A stretch of DNA of 64,000 nt from an uncultured Lachnospiraceae bacterium. GTDB taxonomy: Bacteria; Bacillota; Clostridia; Lachnospirales; Lachnospiraceae. Where the stretch lies: the NCBI GenBank assembly GCA_902789665.1, contig CADAOY010000003.1, positions 62,001-126,000 on the forward strand. Direction: 5' to 3'. The notes below the pieces were generated by a model that did no database searches, had not been told where the DNA came from, and saw only the letters and a program-made list of their open reading frames with translations. The number at the start of each line of letters is the position of its first letter. Position 1 is the stretch's first letter. The position numbers and the translations under genes are program-made. Shown here in pieces: positions 8,518-16,505 of this stretch.

Positions 8518-9900
8518 TTATAATTTCATACCATTATTAATTGCAAGTTTTGCTCCGTTACTTTCCATAATTTCTTTGTACCAGTAAGCAGAATCTTTTG
8601 GTATTCTTCTAAGGTCATTAAAGTCGATATAAACGATGCCGAATCTTCCGTGATATCCCTGTTCCCATTCAAAGTTATCTGTGAATGACCAAAGGAAATA
8701 TCCCTTAATATCTATGCCTTCATCATATGCTTTTTGAAGTTCTGATAAATATCTGTCCAGGTAATTAATTCTCTGCGGATCATGTACCTTTCCATCAAGA
8801 GAAATTACATCAGTATTTGCCATTCCATTTTCAGTTACGATGATTGGAAGTTTGTATCTTTCATAAGCAAATTTCATTCCATAATAAAGTGCTCTTGGAA
8901 GTACCGGCCAGTTAACACCCGTTTCCGGAAATCCAGGATAATATGGAACATCAACAGGATTACCATTCTCATCAGCTTTGATAAAATACCCGTGGTAAAT
9001 ATTCTGTCCTAAAAAGTCCAGTGGCTGGCAGATTAATTTCATGTCTTCATCTGTGATTTCAGGAAGATAATCTTTATAAACTTCCATACCCTGCTCAGGA
9101 TAATGGCCCAAAATAACCGGATCAGAAAACCATGATACATTCCAAGCCCAGTTACCAGGATTATATTCCATTGCAAAATATTTCTTTCTTGCGGCTTCCA
9201 CATCCTTAGGATCATCAGTTACAGGAACTGCAACAGTACATGTTGGCGCATATCCAACTTTGATATCCTGCTTTGCATGACCTCTTAATGCAATAACTGC
9301 TGCTCCATGTGCCTTCAAAAGATTATGTGCAATCTGGAAAGTATCCTTCATTGGTAATTTCTTACCCGGGGCTTTTCCGCCATTAACATATCCAAGACCT
9401 ACAACACACTGCGGCTCATTAATGGTAAAGAAGTATTTGGCAATATCTGAAAAATACTGAGACACAACTGCTGCATATTCAGAAAACCAGTTAACGATTT
9501 CAGGATTAAGCCAGCCACCCTTGTCTTCAAGAGCCTGTGGCAGTTCCCAGTGATATAAAGTAACATATGGTTCAATACCATTTTCCTTCATTGACTTTAT
9601 CATATCGCGATAAAGTTCAACGCCCTTCATATCAACCTCACCGGTTCCATTAGGAAGAATTCTGCACCAGTTAATTGAGAATCTGTAATTCTTAATTCCC
9701 AATTCCTTCATCAGGGCATAGTCTTCTTTATATTTATGAATATGGTCACATGCTACCTTCGCATCATGACCTGATGTTCTTGCTTTATTCTCCTCAATAT
9801 AGGTATCCCAGATGCATAATCCTCTTGGAACATCATCTCTGTCACCTTCAAACTGATAAGAGCTTGTACCAACTCCCCACACAAAATCGTCTCTAAACAT
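8518..9900 (-). CDS. Glycoside hydrolase family 1 beta-glucosidase
   Basis: This 460-aa GH1 enzyme of standard length has the acid/base Glu162 in FFTINEPQ and the nucleophile Glu357 in IIVTENGM. The N-terminal DDFVWGVGTSSYQFEG motif and the C-terminal FLWSFTDNFEWEQGY motif are both present. No signal peptide is visible, so it is cytoplasmic and acts on imported beta-glucosides such as cellobiose. It starts 8 nt after the cellobiose 2-epimerase gene, so the two form a cello- or manno-oligosaccharide module. Confidence 0.92.
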   Translation of the reverse strand: MFRDDFVWGVGTSSYQFEGDRDDVPRGLCIWDTYIEENKARTSGHDAKVACDHIHKYKEDYALMKELGIKNYRFSINWCRILPNGTGEVDMKGVELYRDMIKSMKENGIEPYVTLYHWELPQALEDKGGWLNPEIVNWFSEYAAVVSQYFSDIAKYFFTINEPQCVVGLGYVNGGKAPGKKLPMKDTFQIAHNLLKAHGAAVIALRGHAKQDIKVGYAPTCTVAVPVTDDPKDVEAARKKYFAMEYNPGNWAWNVSWFSDPVILGHYPEQGMEVYKDYLPEITDEDMKLICQPLDFLGQNIYHGYFIKADENGNPVDVPYYPGFPETGVNWPVLPRALYYGMKFAYERYKLPIIVTENGMANTDVISLDGKVHDPQRINYLDRYLSELQKAYDEGIDIKGYFLWSFTDNFEWEQGYHGRFGIVYIDFNDLRRIPKDSAYWYKEIMESNGAKLAINNGMKL

Positions 9901-9908
9901 AAACCCTC

Positions 9909-11078
9909 CTAACCGAGTCTTTTAATCATCTCTATGCACATACGTCCATTATGATATGGACACTTCCATTCATCCACAATTGGTTTTGTGGTTATAACCA
10001 CATTTTCTCCCGTAAGTTCAGAATGCCATTCAGCACCTTTTCTTTTATCGATTATATATTCATTTGTAAATTTCCAGATACTCTTTGCAGCATCAAGATA
10101 TTTCTCATCCTTTGTTGCCTGATACATATTTGTAAATCCGATTATGGACTCACACTGTACCCACCAGATTCTTCTGTGATCTATTTTGCCATTCTCAGCT
10201 TCATTATATAAAGCATTACCATCAAATGCCCTGTCAAGAATATTCTCACCGATGGTATGAAGAATCGGTCTTACCTTATCTGTATATTCCTTTTCATTAA
10301 GTACATCCAGGGTTCTGTCCAAAAGCCAGGATGTTTCAATATCATGTCCGTAGGAATATAAATCAATGAGAGTATTGTAATCATGATCAAAGAATACTTC
10401 CTGTCTTCCCAAATCATAATTAACCATATGCTTTGTAAAAATCCCCAGCATCTCTTCAATTTTATCCTTAACATTTAAGGCCTGATCTACTCTGTAAAGT
10501 TCTGTATAAGCTTCGAGCACATGAAGAAGAGTATTCATGGTTCTGGTTGCCATTACTCCGTTTTCTGATAATTTCTCATTGGATGCAGGAGTAAAATCTT
10601 TATTGAAAGCTTCTAAGTATCCGCCTTCGTCCCTCATTCTTTTTTCTATTACATCAAAGAGTTCATATGCAAGATATAAAACATCTTCATCCTCATCAGT
10701 GATTGCATAATAAGATGCAAGGCCATATATTGCAAAGGCCTGGCAGTATGTATGCTTGCTATCATCCACCGGATTACCTTCTCTGTCAACAGACCAGTAT
10801 ACTCCGCCTTCCTTTTCATCAAGAAAATGATCTCTTAAAAATTCATAAGCATGACGTGCATTATCTTTAAGTTTCTCATCTTTTAAAAGAGCATAAGCAT
10901 TGGAATAAAACCATAATATTCTGCTGTTTAATATGCACCCCTTTGGATAATCCTTATTTAATTCAATGTTTTCAGAAAGAAATCCGTAGTAACCACCACA
11001 CTCGTCATCTCTCATTGAATTCCAGAAAGGAATCATGTGATTAACAAGTTCATTTTTGATTTCATTAACAAATTCCAT
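9909..11078 (-). CDS. Cellobiose 2-epimerase (AGE family)
   Basis: This 389-aa N-acylglucosamine-2-epimerase-fold protein matches the cellobiose-epimerase branch: HDIETSWLL with His245 and Glu248, RRIWWVQCES with Trp305, Trp306 and Glu310, and a C-terminal CPYHNGR histidine. The (alpha/alpha)6 barrel length is normal. It interconverts cellobiose and glucosyl-mannose (and similar beta-1,4 disaccharides). Coupling to a GH1 enzyme suggests intracellular use of cellobiose, or of mannan-derived disaccharides after epimerisation. No phosphorylase or transporter is adjacent. Confidence 0.85.
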   Translation of the reverse strand: MEFVNEIKNELVNHMIPFWNSMRDDECGGYYGFLSENIELNKDYPKGCILNSRILWFYSNAYALLKDEKLKDNARHAYEFLRDHFLDEKEGGVYWSVDREGNPVDDSKHTYCQAFAIYGLASYYAITDEDEDVLYLAYELFDVIEKRMRDEGGYLEAFNKDFTPASNEKLSENGVMATRTMNTLLHVLEAYTELYRVDQALNVKDKIEEMLGIFTKHMVNYDLGRQEVFFDHDYNTLIDLYSYGHDIETSWLLDRTLDVLNEKEYTDKVRPILHTIGENILDRAFDGNALYNEAENGKIDHRRIWWVQCESIIGFTNMYQATKDEKYLDAAKSIWKFTNEYIIDKRKGAEWHSELTGENVVITTKPIVDEWKCPYHNGRMCIEMIKRLG

Positions 11079-11150
11079 GCATTATCTCCTTTGCATATCC
11101 CCGCACAAAGTAATTATAATTATTGATTTTTCCAAATACAAGAAAGGATT

Positions 11151-11891
11151 CTAGAGATGGTCAACATTAATATTAAGCTTTGATGCAAGTCTTATTGAAG
11201 CTTTATTATCTCCATAGATTCTTGCTCTGACTTCCACCTTGTCGCCAAGAAGTTTCTTAACATGTTCTAGTACTAAGAGAGAACTCTTGTATGCATAACC
11301 GTGGTGGCGGTGATTTTTCATAATCCAGAATCCAAGATACATGACTTTCTTGTCTTCTTTCTTAACGTCTTCTATGCCATTTAATCCCACAAGTTCTCCC
11401 GCTTTATTGCAGACAGCATATACTCCCACATCGTAGATGGCATACTTGTCTATCTCATGTTTAATCCAGAGCCTGAAGCCTTCTTCATCTTCCGGAAAAC
11501 CGATAAGAGCTTTGTCTTCTCCTTCAGCCGGGATGTGCGAATAGAGAATATCCACATCATCAAGGCACAACTCTCTTAAATAAATTTCATCATCAGAGCC
11601 TATGGTCATCGGCTTACCTGCAAGTCTGTAATATGCAGTTTCCAGGTAGTCCTTATCGACTTCCTTTAATGATTCCTCGCTTAATGGCTTGTCTGCTTCA
11701 TAGACATAGCGGTACTTCCAGATATTCTTATCCGTGAGCTCCTCGCATTTCCACAGAAGCACCGGCAGCCTCATTTTTTCCAGGTTCTCTGCCACACTTA
11801 AGTTATCAGTTACGCATAAAACATCTTCATCAAGAAGACCAAGCACTGAGTCTGTTTTGGATAAAAAATTTTTAACTATTTTAACGTACAT
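11151..11891 (-). CDS. GNAT family N-acetyltransferase
   Basis: The 246-aa protein has a C-terminal acetyltransferase domain (about 105-246), with the acetyl-CoA-binding strand and turn around VMYLGFWIMKNHRHHGYAYKS and the trailing NKASIRLASKL helix. The first about 90 residues are an unrecognised alpha/beta segment. The closest style is RimJ/RimL-type N-acetyltransferases, but the substrate is unknown. An unusually G-rich ribosome-binding site (GGTGGGGGG) precedes the ATG. It is divergent from the cyclophilin gene. Confidence 0.75.
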   Translation of the reverse strand: MYVKIVKNFLSKTDSVLGLLDEDVLCVTDNLSVAENLEKMRLPVLLWKCEELTDKNIWKYRYVYEADKPLSEESLKEVDKDYLETAYYRLAGKPMTIGSDDEIYLRELCLDDVDILYSHIPAEGEDKALIGFPEDEEGFRLWIKHEIDKYAIYDVGVYAVCNKAGELVGLNGIEDVKKEDKKVMYLGFWIMKNHRHHGYAYKSSLLVLEHVKKLLGDKVEVRARIYGDNKASIRLASKLNINVDHL

Positions 11892-11909
11892 CCAAGTATT
11901 CCCCCCACC

Positions 11910-11938
11910 TTGTTAGCCGTAATAAAATATGTTATCAT
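11910..11938 (+). promoter_or_regulatory. Promoter of the cyclophilin gene
   Basis: The -35 is TTGTTA (11910-11915), the spacer is 17 nt and the -10 is TATCAT (11933-11938), giving a leader of about 55 nt. Confidence 0.6.
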
Positions 11939-11998
11939 TCCTATATATATTTATATATGAAAATACTTATAAATTCAACATTAGAACGGAGGAAAACA

Positions 11999-12520
11999 AT
12001 GGCTAATCCAATAGTAACCATCACTATGGATAACGGTGACGTTATCAAAGCAGAGTTATATCCTGAAATCGCTCCAGAATCAGTTAATAACTTTGTTTCA
12101 CTTATCAACAGGAATTTCTACGACGGACTTACATTCCACAGAATCATTCCTGGATTTATGATTCAGGGCGGCGATCCTGACGGAAGAGGAACAGGCGGAC
12201 CTGGTTATAATATCAAGGGCGAATTTGCTTCTAACGGATTTGAGAATAATCTGAAGCACACAAGAGGTGTTTTATCAATGGCTCGTTCAATGATGCCTGA
12301 CAGCGCAGGAAGCCAGTTTTTTATCATGCATGCTGACGCTCCACACTTAGATGGTGAATATGCAGCATTCGGTATGGTAACAGAGGGAATCGAAGCAGTC
12401 GACAGAATTGCAGAAGTTCAGACCAATATGTTTACAGATGCCCCTGTAGTTCCAGTTGTTATCAAATCAATGACAGTTGATACATTCGGTGAAACCTATC
12501 CGGAACCAAAGCACATGTAA
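11999..12520 (+). CDS. Cyclophilin-type peptidyl-prolyl cis-trans isomerase
   Basis: The protein has 173 aa from the ATG at 11999, preceded by CGGAGG; the in-frame ATG at 11957 lacks a site. Cyclophilin motifs include FHRIIPGFMIQGGDPDG with the catalytic Arg, SAGSQFFIM and LDGEYAAFGMV. There is no signal peptide, so it is cytoplasmic and assists proline isomerisation during folding. It has its own promoter, and a hairpin lies about 145 nt downstream. Confidence 0.93.
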   Translation: MANPIVTITMDNGDVIKAELYPEIAPESVNNFVSLINRNFYDGLTFHRIIPGFMIQGGDPDGRGTGGPGYNIKGEFASNGFENNLKHTRGVLSMARSMMPDSAGSQFFIMHADAPHLDGEYAAFGMVTEGIEAVDRIAEVQTNMFTDAPVVPVVIKSMTVDTFGETYPEPKHM

Positions 12521-12663
12521 TTCATAATTTGTTCACAATTGTTTTACAGATTGTTGCCTTTATCAACATTGATTTGCAAAATTTATTTGTTATCATAAGT
12601 ACATAGGATGAGAACGATCCTATACTTTGGATAACAACAATAATAATAATGACTTTTAAGTTC

Positions 12664-12695
12664 AAGCCCGATGTTTAGCACTAAGCATCGGGCTT
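12664..12695 (+). terminator. Hairpin downstream of the cyclophilin gene
   Basis: AAGCCCGATG (12664-12673) pairs perfectly with CATCGGGCTT (12686-12695). The tail is T-poor (TTCCTCCCG), so termination may be weak. Nothing else is recognised between 12521 and 12663. Confidence 0.5.
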
Positions 12696-12716
12696 CCTCC
12701 CGTTTATAGGCCATTT

Positions 12717-12800
12717 GTGCCAGTAGGGACGGGGGAATGTGCATCTTTTGTGCCACCTGGGACGGAGTGTCACTAGGGACGGGGGAATGTGCATCTTTTT
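12717..12800 (+). repeat. REP-like repeats, left cluster (three copies)
   Basis: Copies at 12717-12749 and 12770-12800 share the core TAGGGACGGGGGAATGTGC followed by ATCTTTT. A divergent partial copy with GCCACCTGGGACGGAGTG lies between them. The same unit recurs at 13721-13749 and, inverted, at 14673-14738, and it surrounds the RAYT transposase gene. Short imperfect hairpins (CACT/AGTG arms with a G-rich loop) can form. Confidence 0.8.
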
Positions 12801-12812
12801 GGGGAGTATTCT

Positions 12813-13709
12813 ATGGCAAAATGTGAAGTATGTTTCAGACATTGCGAAATTAAAGATGGCAACCTCGGTTTTTGCATGGGAAGAACCTGCAAAAACGGCC
12901 AGGTTATACCATCCAACTACGGACGTGTTACATCTATTGCCTTAGATCCGATTGAGAAAAAACCACTCTATCATTTTTATCCCGGCTCATACATCCTTTC
13001 TGTTGGAAGTTACGGCTGTAATTTAAGATGCCCTTTCTGCCAGAATGATTCAATATCCTGGGGCGAAGAAGTTAATGCCATGTCAGAATTGGCTACAGAA
13101 TCAACGCATCACTCCCAACATTTCCAATATTTCGAATACATATCACCAGAAGAACTAGTTCAAATTGCATTAAAATACAGACCACAGGGTAACATCGGTA
13201 TTGCTTTCACATATAACGAACCCCTTATCGAATATGAATATATTAAAGACGTTGCATCCCTTGCCCACAAAGCAGGCCTTAAAAACGTGCTTGTAAGTAA
13301 TGGCACCGCGGAATTATCAGTTCTTGAAAAAATCATTCCTTATATTGATGCAATGAATATTGACCTAAAGTGCTTTACCGAAGAAGGATATAAATCTCTC
13401 GGCGGGGATTTTGACATGACGAAGGATTTCATCAATGAGGCAGCCAGGCATTGCCACATTGAAATCACCACTCTGGTGGTTCCGGGTCTCAACGATAACG
13501 AGGAAGAAATTGCCTCCCTTTCAGCCTGGATTGCATCCCTTAAGGGTGCGAACGACGCTGTCATCGGTCCTGAGATTCCATATCATCTCTCTCGCTTCTT
13601 TCCGCGTTTTCATCTCACCGACCGTGAACCAACCGATATAAAGCTTCTTCACAAATTAAAAAAAGTCGCCGAGGCAAACCTTCATCACGTTTACCTTGGC
13701 AACTGCTGA
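12813..13709 (+). CDS. amrS: AmmeMemoRadiSam-type radical SAM enzyme (AmrS-like)
   Basis: The protein has 298 aa from the ATG at 12813, which has GGGGAG 8 nt upstream. The N-terminus is a Cys-rich MAKCEVCFRHC segment and the cluster motif is GCNLRCPFC (Cys69, 73, 76), followed by QNDSISW. The TYNEPL segment is typical of the PflA/AmrS branch. In other genomes AmrS accompanies AMMECR1 and Memo proteins; neither is visible here, so it is an orphan. It sits between REP-like repeats, and its ribosome-binding site lies only 2 nt past a repeat copy, so its expression may have been shaped by the repeat insertion. Confidence 0.82.
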   Translation: MAKCEVCFRHCEIKDGNLGFCMGRTCKNGQVIPSNYGRVTSIALDPIEKKPLYHFYPGSYILSVGSYGCNLRCPFCQNDSISWGEEVNAMSELATESTHHSQHFQYFEYISPEELVQIALKYRPQGNIGIAFTYNEPLIEYEYIKDVASLAHKAGLKNVLVSNGTAELSVLEKIIPYIDAMNIDLKCFTEEGYKSLGGDFDMTKDFINEAARHCHIEITTLVVPGLNDNEEEIASLSAWIASLKGANDAVIGPEIPYHLSRFFPRFHLTDREPTDIKLLHKLKKVAEANLHHVYLGNC

Positions 13710-13720
13710 GCCAGCTGCGA

Positions 13721-13749
13721 TGCCACCTGGGACGGGGTAATGTGCATCT
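13721..13749 (+). repeat. REP-like repeat, divergent copy
   Basis: TGCCACCTGGGACGGGGTAA followed by TGTGCATCT, just after the AmrS stop codon. It has the same CCACCTGGGACGG variant as the middle copy of the left cluster. Confidence 0.7.
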
Positions 13750-13904
13750 AAATTCCCATTCAATTATTAAACTAAATCTTGAAATGCCCATAAATATGGT
13801 TTATATTGTTCATAGTTAATCTTAATCTTTTTAGAAATTCAAAATTTTCAGCAATTCTTTAATAATCCATTTTTGTTATTTTATTATTTACCAGGAGGAT
13901 TTTT

Positions 13905-14645
13905 ATGCCCAGAAACAGAAGAATTTTTAGCTCTTCCGGTTATATGCATATAATTTCAAGAGGCAACGGACGCCAAATAATTTTTGAGGGCGACAGCGAT
14001 TACAATTTTTATCTTATGCTCTTAAAAAAATACAGCCTTGAATACGATATTTCAATAATTGCTTATTGCCTGATGAGCAACCACGTTCATATTTTAGTCC
14101 ACGACAGAAAAAAGAACATTTCAAAAATGATGCTCATTATCAATTCGGTGTATTCCCGATATTTTAACAAGAAATACGAAAGATTCGGTTACCTGTTTCA
14201 GGACCGATTTTTGAATGAGAATATTGAATCCGAGCAAAATCTGCTGGGAGTTTTCAGATACATTTTAAACAACCCGGCTAAAGCATGTATCGCCCCATCA
14301 AGCGAGTACAAATGGAACAGTTATCACCTTTACTGCCAAAGCAATAGTTTTGTAGATACTTCCTATATTTCATCTCTCATCGGAGATTGGCATAATTATG
14401 TTGCGTTTATCGATTCGGCCAACAACGACAATTTCCTGGAATACAATCCAGAGCTGAAAAACGACACGTGGGCGGCCGGGATTTTGCATGATATTTTAGG
14501 AATACCAAACGGACTGGAAATTAAAAATTATCCCAAGCCTAAAAGAGATAAAACTATATTGCTTCTTAAAGAAAATGGCTTGTCGGGCAGGCAAATTGAG
14601 CGATTGACAGGGATTAGTCGCGGGGTAATACAAAAAATTAAATGA
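13905..14645 (+). CDS. REP-associated tyrosine transposase (RAYT, Y1/HUH family)
   Basis: The 246-aa protein has the IS200-like Y1 domain: the HUH motif in MSNHVHILV (His60, His62) and tyrosines in SVYSRYFNKKY (83-90) followed by FGYLFQDRF. It also has the RYILNNP motif diagnostic of RAYTs. A C-terminal HTH (LSGRQIERLTGISRGVIQKIK) extends the core. RAYTs bind and cleave REP hairpins in single-stranded DNA and are domesticated relatives of IS200/IS605 transposases. Six matching repeats flank it within 2 kb and no separate insertion-sequence ends are seen. The ribosome-binding site is CAGGAGG. Confidence 0.9.
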   Translation: MPRNRRIFSSSGYMHIISRGNGRQIIFEGDSDYNFYLMLLKKYSLEYDISIIAYCLMSNHVHILVHDRKKNISKMMLIINSVYSRYFNKKYERFGYLFQDRFLNENIESEQNLLGVFRYILNNPAKACIAPSSEYKWNSYHLYCQSNSFVDTSYISSLIGDWHNYVAFIDSANNDNFLEYNPELKNDTWAAGILHDILGIPNGLEIKNYPKPKRDKTILLLKENGLSGRQIERLTGISRGVIQKIK

Positions 14646-14672
14646 GCCAAAATAAGCCCCGCCAAACGCACT

Positions 14673-14738
14673 AAAAGATGCACTTTCCCCCGTCCCTAGT
14701 GGCACAAAAGATGCACTTTCCCCCGTCCCTAGTGGCAC
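14673..14738 (-). repeat. REP-like repeats, right cluster: perfect tandem pair
   Basis: Two identical 33-nt units (14673-14705 and 14706-14738) sit head to tail, inverted relative to the left cluster, with the core CTTTCCCCCGTCCCTAGTGG. GCACT...AGTGGC arms can form a bulged hairpin. The stop codon of the XRE-AbrB gene (14729-14731) lies inside the second unit. Confidence 0.85.
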
Positions 14739-15148
14739 TTTCTGATCATGTTGGCAAGATTTAAGAAGTCCTGAGCCTTTACTATGGCTATGCCCTGGCC
14801 TTCATCTCCAAGCACAACCACTTTTTCGCCCGGGTTTATGTTGAAAATCTTACGCGCCTTTGCAGGAATCACTATCTGGCCTTTATCTCCAACAGTCACA
14901 ATTCCAAAAAGATGTTTTCCTCTTGGTGGAGCATCGAGACCTAAGTTCTCGTCATTTTCCCAGTTAACCAGATCGTCCAAAGACACTCCAAAAATCTCCG
15001 CCAGAACAACACATGCATTAATGTCAGGCGAAGTCTCTCCAGACTCCCACTTGGCAACAGCCTGCCTTGAGACTCCAACTTTTTCTGCTACATCTTCCTG
15101 TGTCATCTGGTTAAGTTTTCGAAGCTGAACCAAATTTTCATTAAACAT
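14729..15148 (-). CDS. XRE HTH - SpoVT/AbrB fusion regulator
   Basis: This 139-aa two-domain DNA-binding protein has residues 5-62 as a Cro/C1 helix-turn-helix (MTQEDVAEKVGVSRQAVAKWESG) and about 78-125 as an AbrB swapped-hairpin domain (GIVTVGDKGQIVIPAKARKIF). The last residues (RKCH) and the stop are provided by a REP-like repeat, so the native C-terminus may have been cut. Its start overlaps the end of the upstream membrane acyltransferase by 8 nt, so the two are co-expressed. Targets are unknown. Confidence 0.85.
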   Translation of the reverse strand: MFNENLVQLRKLNQMTQEDVAEKVGVSRQAVAKWESGETSPDINACVVLAEIFGVSLDDLVNWENDENLGLDAPPRGKHLFGIVTVGDKGQIVIPAKARKIFNINPGEKVVVLGDEGQGIAIVKAQDFLNLANMIRKCH

Positions 15149-16241
15149 TTTTCTTCTCCTTCTTTATACCAAGTACAAACCATCTGTATATCGGAATGCG
15201 TGAAATAATTTCATATAAAATATATCCGAAAGCAAAGCCTGCAATTAAACTAAGCAGGTAACTTACAGCAGGCGGAACAAGTCCCGGCTTTGCTACAAAT
15301 AATGCTACTGAAGAAATGCCAAGATAGTGGAATACATATAATCCAAAGCTGTGAGCACTCATCCATTTGGTAAATTTATTCTGCTTATCCCAGTATTTAG
15401 CTGCCACTGCGAGGAGTCCCAATGATCCGAAATATGAGCAGGCTGAATATAAGAATAATCTGTTTACCGGCTTATCTGCATAATTGGCTCCGCCTTTAAC
15501 TACAAAATAATATATTGCAAATATGATGCAAAATACTGCTCCCGTGACGGCAAAAGGAATGGCGTATTTTTTAAGTTTTTCCATTATCTCATCATTTGAG
15601 AATACGTAATAGCCAAGCATGAAGAAAAGGAAATAAAATCCGATTCTGTATACTGATATGATTGGTGTATTAAGAATCTGCGCAAATAACCATACCGGTA
15701 ATATAAAGAGGATGATGAGCCACATTGGTGTTTTGGCTCCTGCCTTTAAGAGTTTTCCTTTTTCAATTACTCTGAATAAAAGTAAAATCATGGAGTAGAG
15801 CCAAAGAAGATGCACAAACCACAGAACGCCGCTACCGGAGAGCACCATAATAAAATATATTATGATTTTAGGAACTCCCATTGCTGCAAGTTCAGCACCA
15901 CCTTCTGATAAATGCATACTTACATAGCCTTGTAGAAAATAAAATACAAAGAGTCCCAGCGTTGATGGCACCAGGAGTTTTCTGGTTCTTGACTTAACAA
16001 ACTGCTTAACTCCGTATTTCTCTAAGGACAGTCTTGAGCTAATGCCAGCAACTATAAATAATACCGGCATAATCCACGGAAATACCAGATATGCAAAAAT
16101 ATCATAAGGCTGGACGCTTAAGGTTGTAATCCTTCCAAGGCCGCCCAATATATCTTCGGCATTATACATATAAATTACATGATATAAAAGAACTACAACT
16201 ACTGTTAACCATCTGACGTTGTCCAAGTAATACTTTCTCAT
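15141..16241 (-). CDS. Acyltransferase 3 family membrane protein
   Basis: The 366-aa protein has about ten hydrophobic segments and the family start YLDNVRWLTVVVVLLYHV, whose His is the presumed catalytic residue. This family O-acylates envelope sugars, peptidoglycan or small molecules at the cytoplasmic membrane; the substrate here is unknown. There is no extracytoplasmic SGNH domain. It is transcribed leftward and overlaps the XRE-AbrB gene, which may regulate it. Confidence 0.82.
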   Translation of the reverse strand: MRKYYLDNVRWLTVVVVLLYHVIYMYNAEDILGGLGRITTLSVQPYDIFAYLVFPWIMPVLFIVAGISSRLSLEKYGVKQFVKSRTRKLLVPSTLGLFVFYFLQGYVSMHLSEGGAELAAMGVPKIIIYFIMVLSGSGVLWFVHLLWLYSMILLLFRVIEKGKLLKAGAKTPMWLIILFILPVWLFAQILNTPIISVYRIGFYFLFFMLGYYVFSNDEIMEKLKKYAIPFAVTGAVFCIIFAIYYFVVKGGANYADKPVNRLFLYSACSYFGSLGLLAVAAKYWDKQNKFTKWMSAHSFGLYVFHYLGISSVALFVAKPGLVPPAVSYLLSLIAGFAFGYILYEIISRIPIYRWFVLGIKKEKKNV

Positions 16242-16346
16242 ATATTTACCACCTTTGCAATTAATGTTAACATCATTTTAGTTTTCCTACAATATAAAGT
16301 CTACCAACCAAAGTTCACATTTGAGGTTAAATAATGTTAATATTTG

Positions 16347-16431
16347 TTGCGCCTGGGCCGGGCGGCGGAGCGGTGGTTGTGGCGTCGGGCGCGCCGGGAA
16401 CGCGGGCGGACGGCCGAGCCGGGCGACGGAG
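16347..16431. other. Very GC-rich island in AT-rich DNA
   Basis: About 84% G+C by hand count over 82 nt, while the flanks are strongly AT-rich. The 14-mer GCCGGGCGGCGGAG (16357-16370) recurs with one change at 16418-16431, near the two ends. GGCGCGCC and CGGCCG palindromes lie inside. It sits between the aldolase terminator and the start of the membrane acyltransferase gene. No protein or RNA family is recognised. The rest of 16242-16505 holds only the aldolase terminator and AT-rich DNA. Confidence 0.7.
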
Positions 16432-16444
16432 TTTTTACATATGA

Positions 16445-16474
16445 AAAGGGCAACACCAATTGGCGTCGCCCTTT
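16445..16474 (-). terminator. Terminator of the aldolase gene
   Basis: On the minus strand AAAGGGCGACGCC pairs with GGTGTTGCCCTTT around an AATT loop (with G-U pairs), followed by TTCATATG. The stem is G-U perfect only in the minus direction, consistent with serving the leftward gene. Confidence 0.75.
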
Positions 16475-16505
16475 ATATAATTAATGACTTTTATTTTTAT
16501 TTAAA

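Noticed and set aside
12717-13749. CRISPR-like interpretation of the GGGACGGGG repeats
   Set aside because: Spacing is irregular, a protein gene lies between copies, and orientation switches; a RAYT/REP set fits.
14496-14738. 80-aa minus-strand ORF with repeated PLGTGESASF
   Set aside because: It is a read-through of the tandem REP-like units plus antisense of the RAYT gene; no ribosome-binding site or conserved protein.
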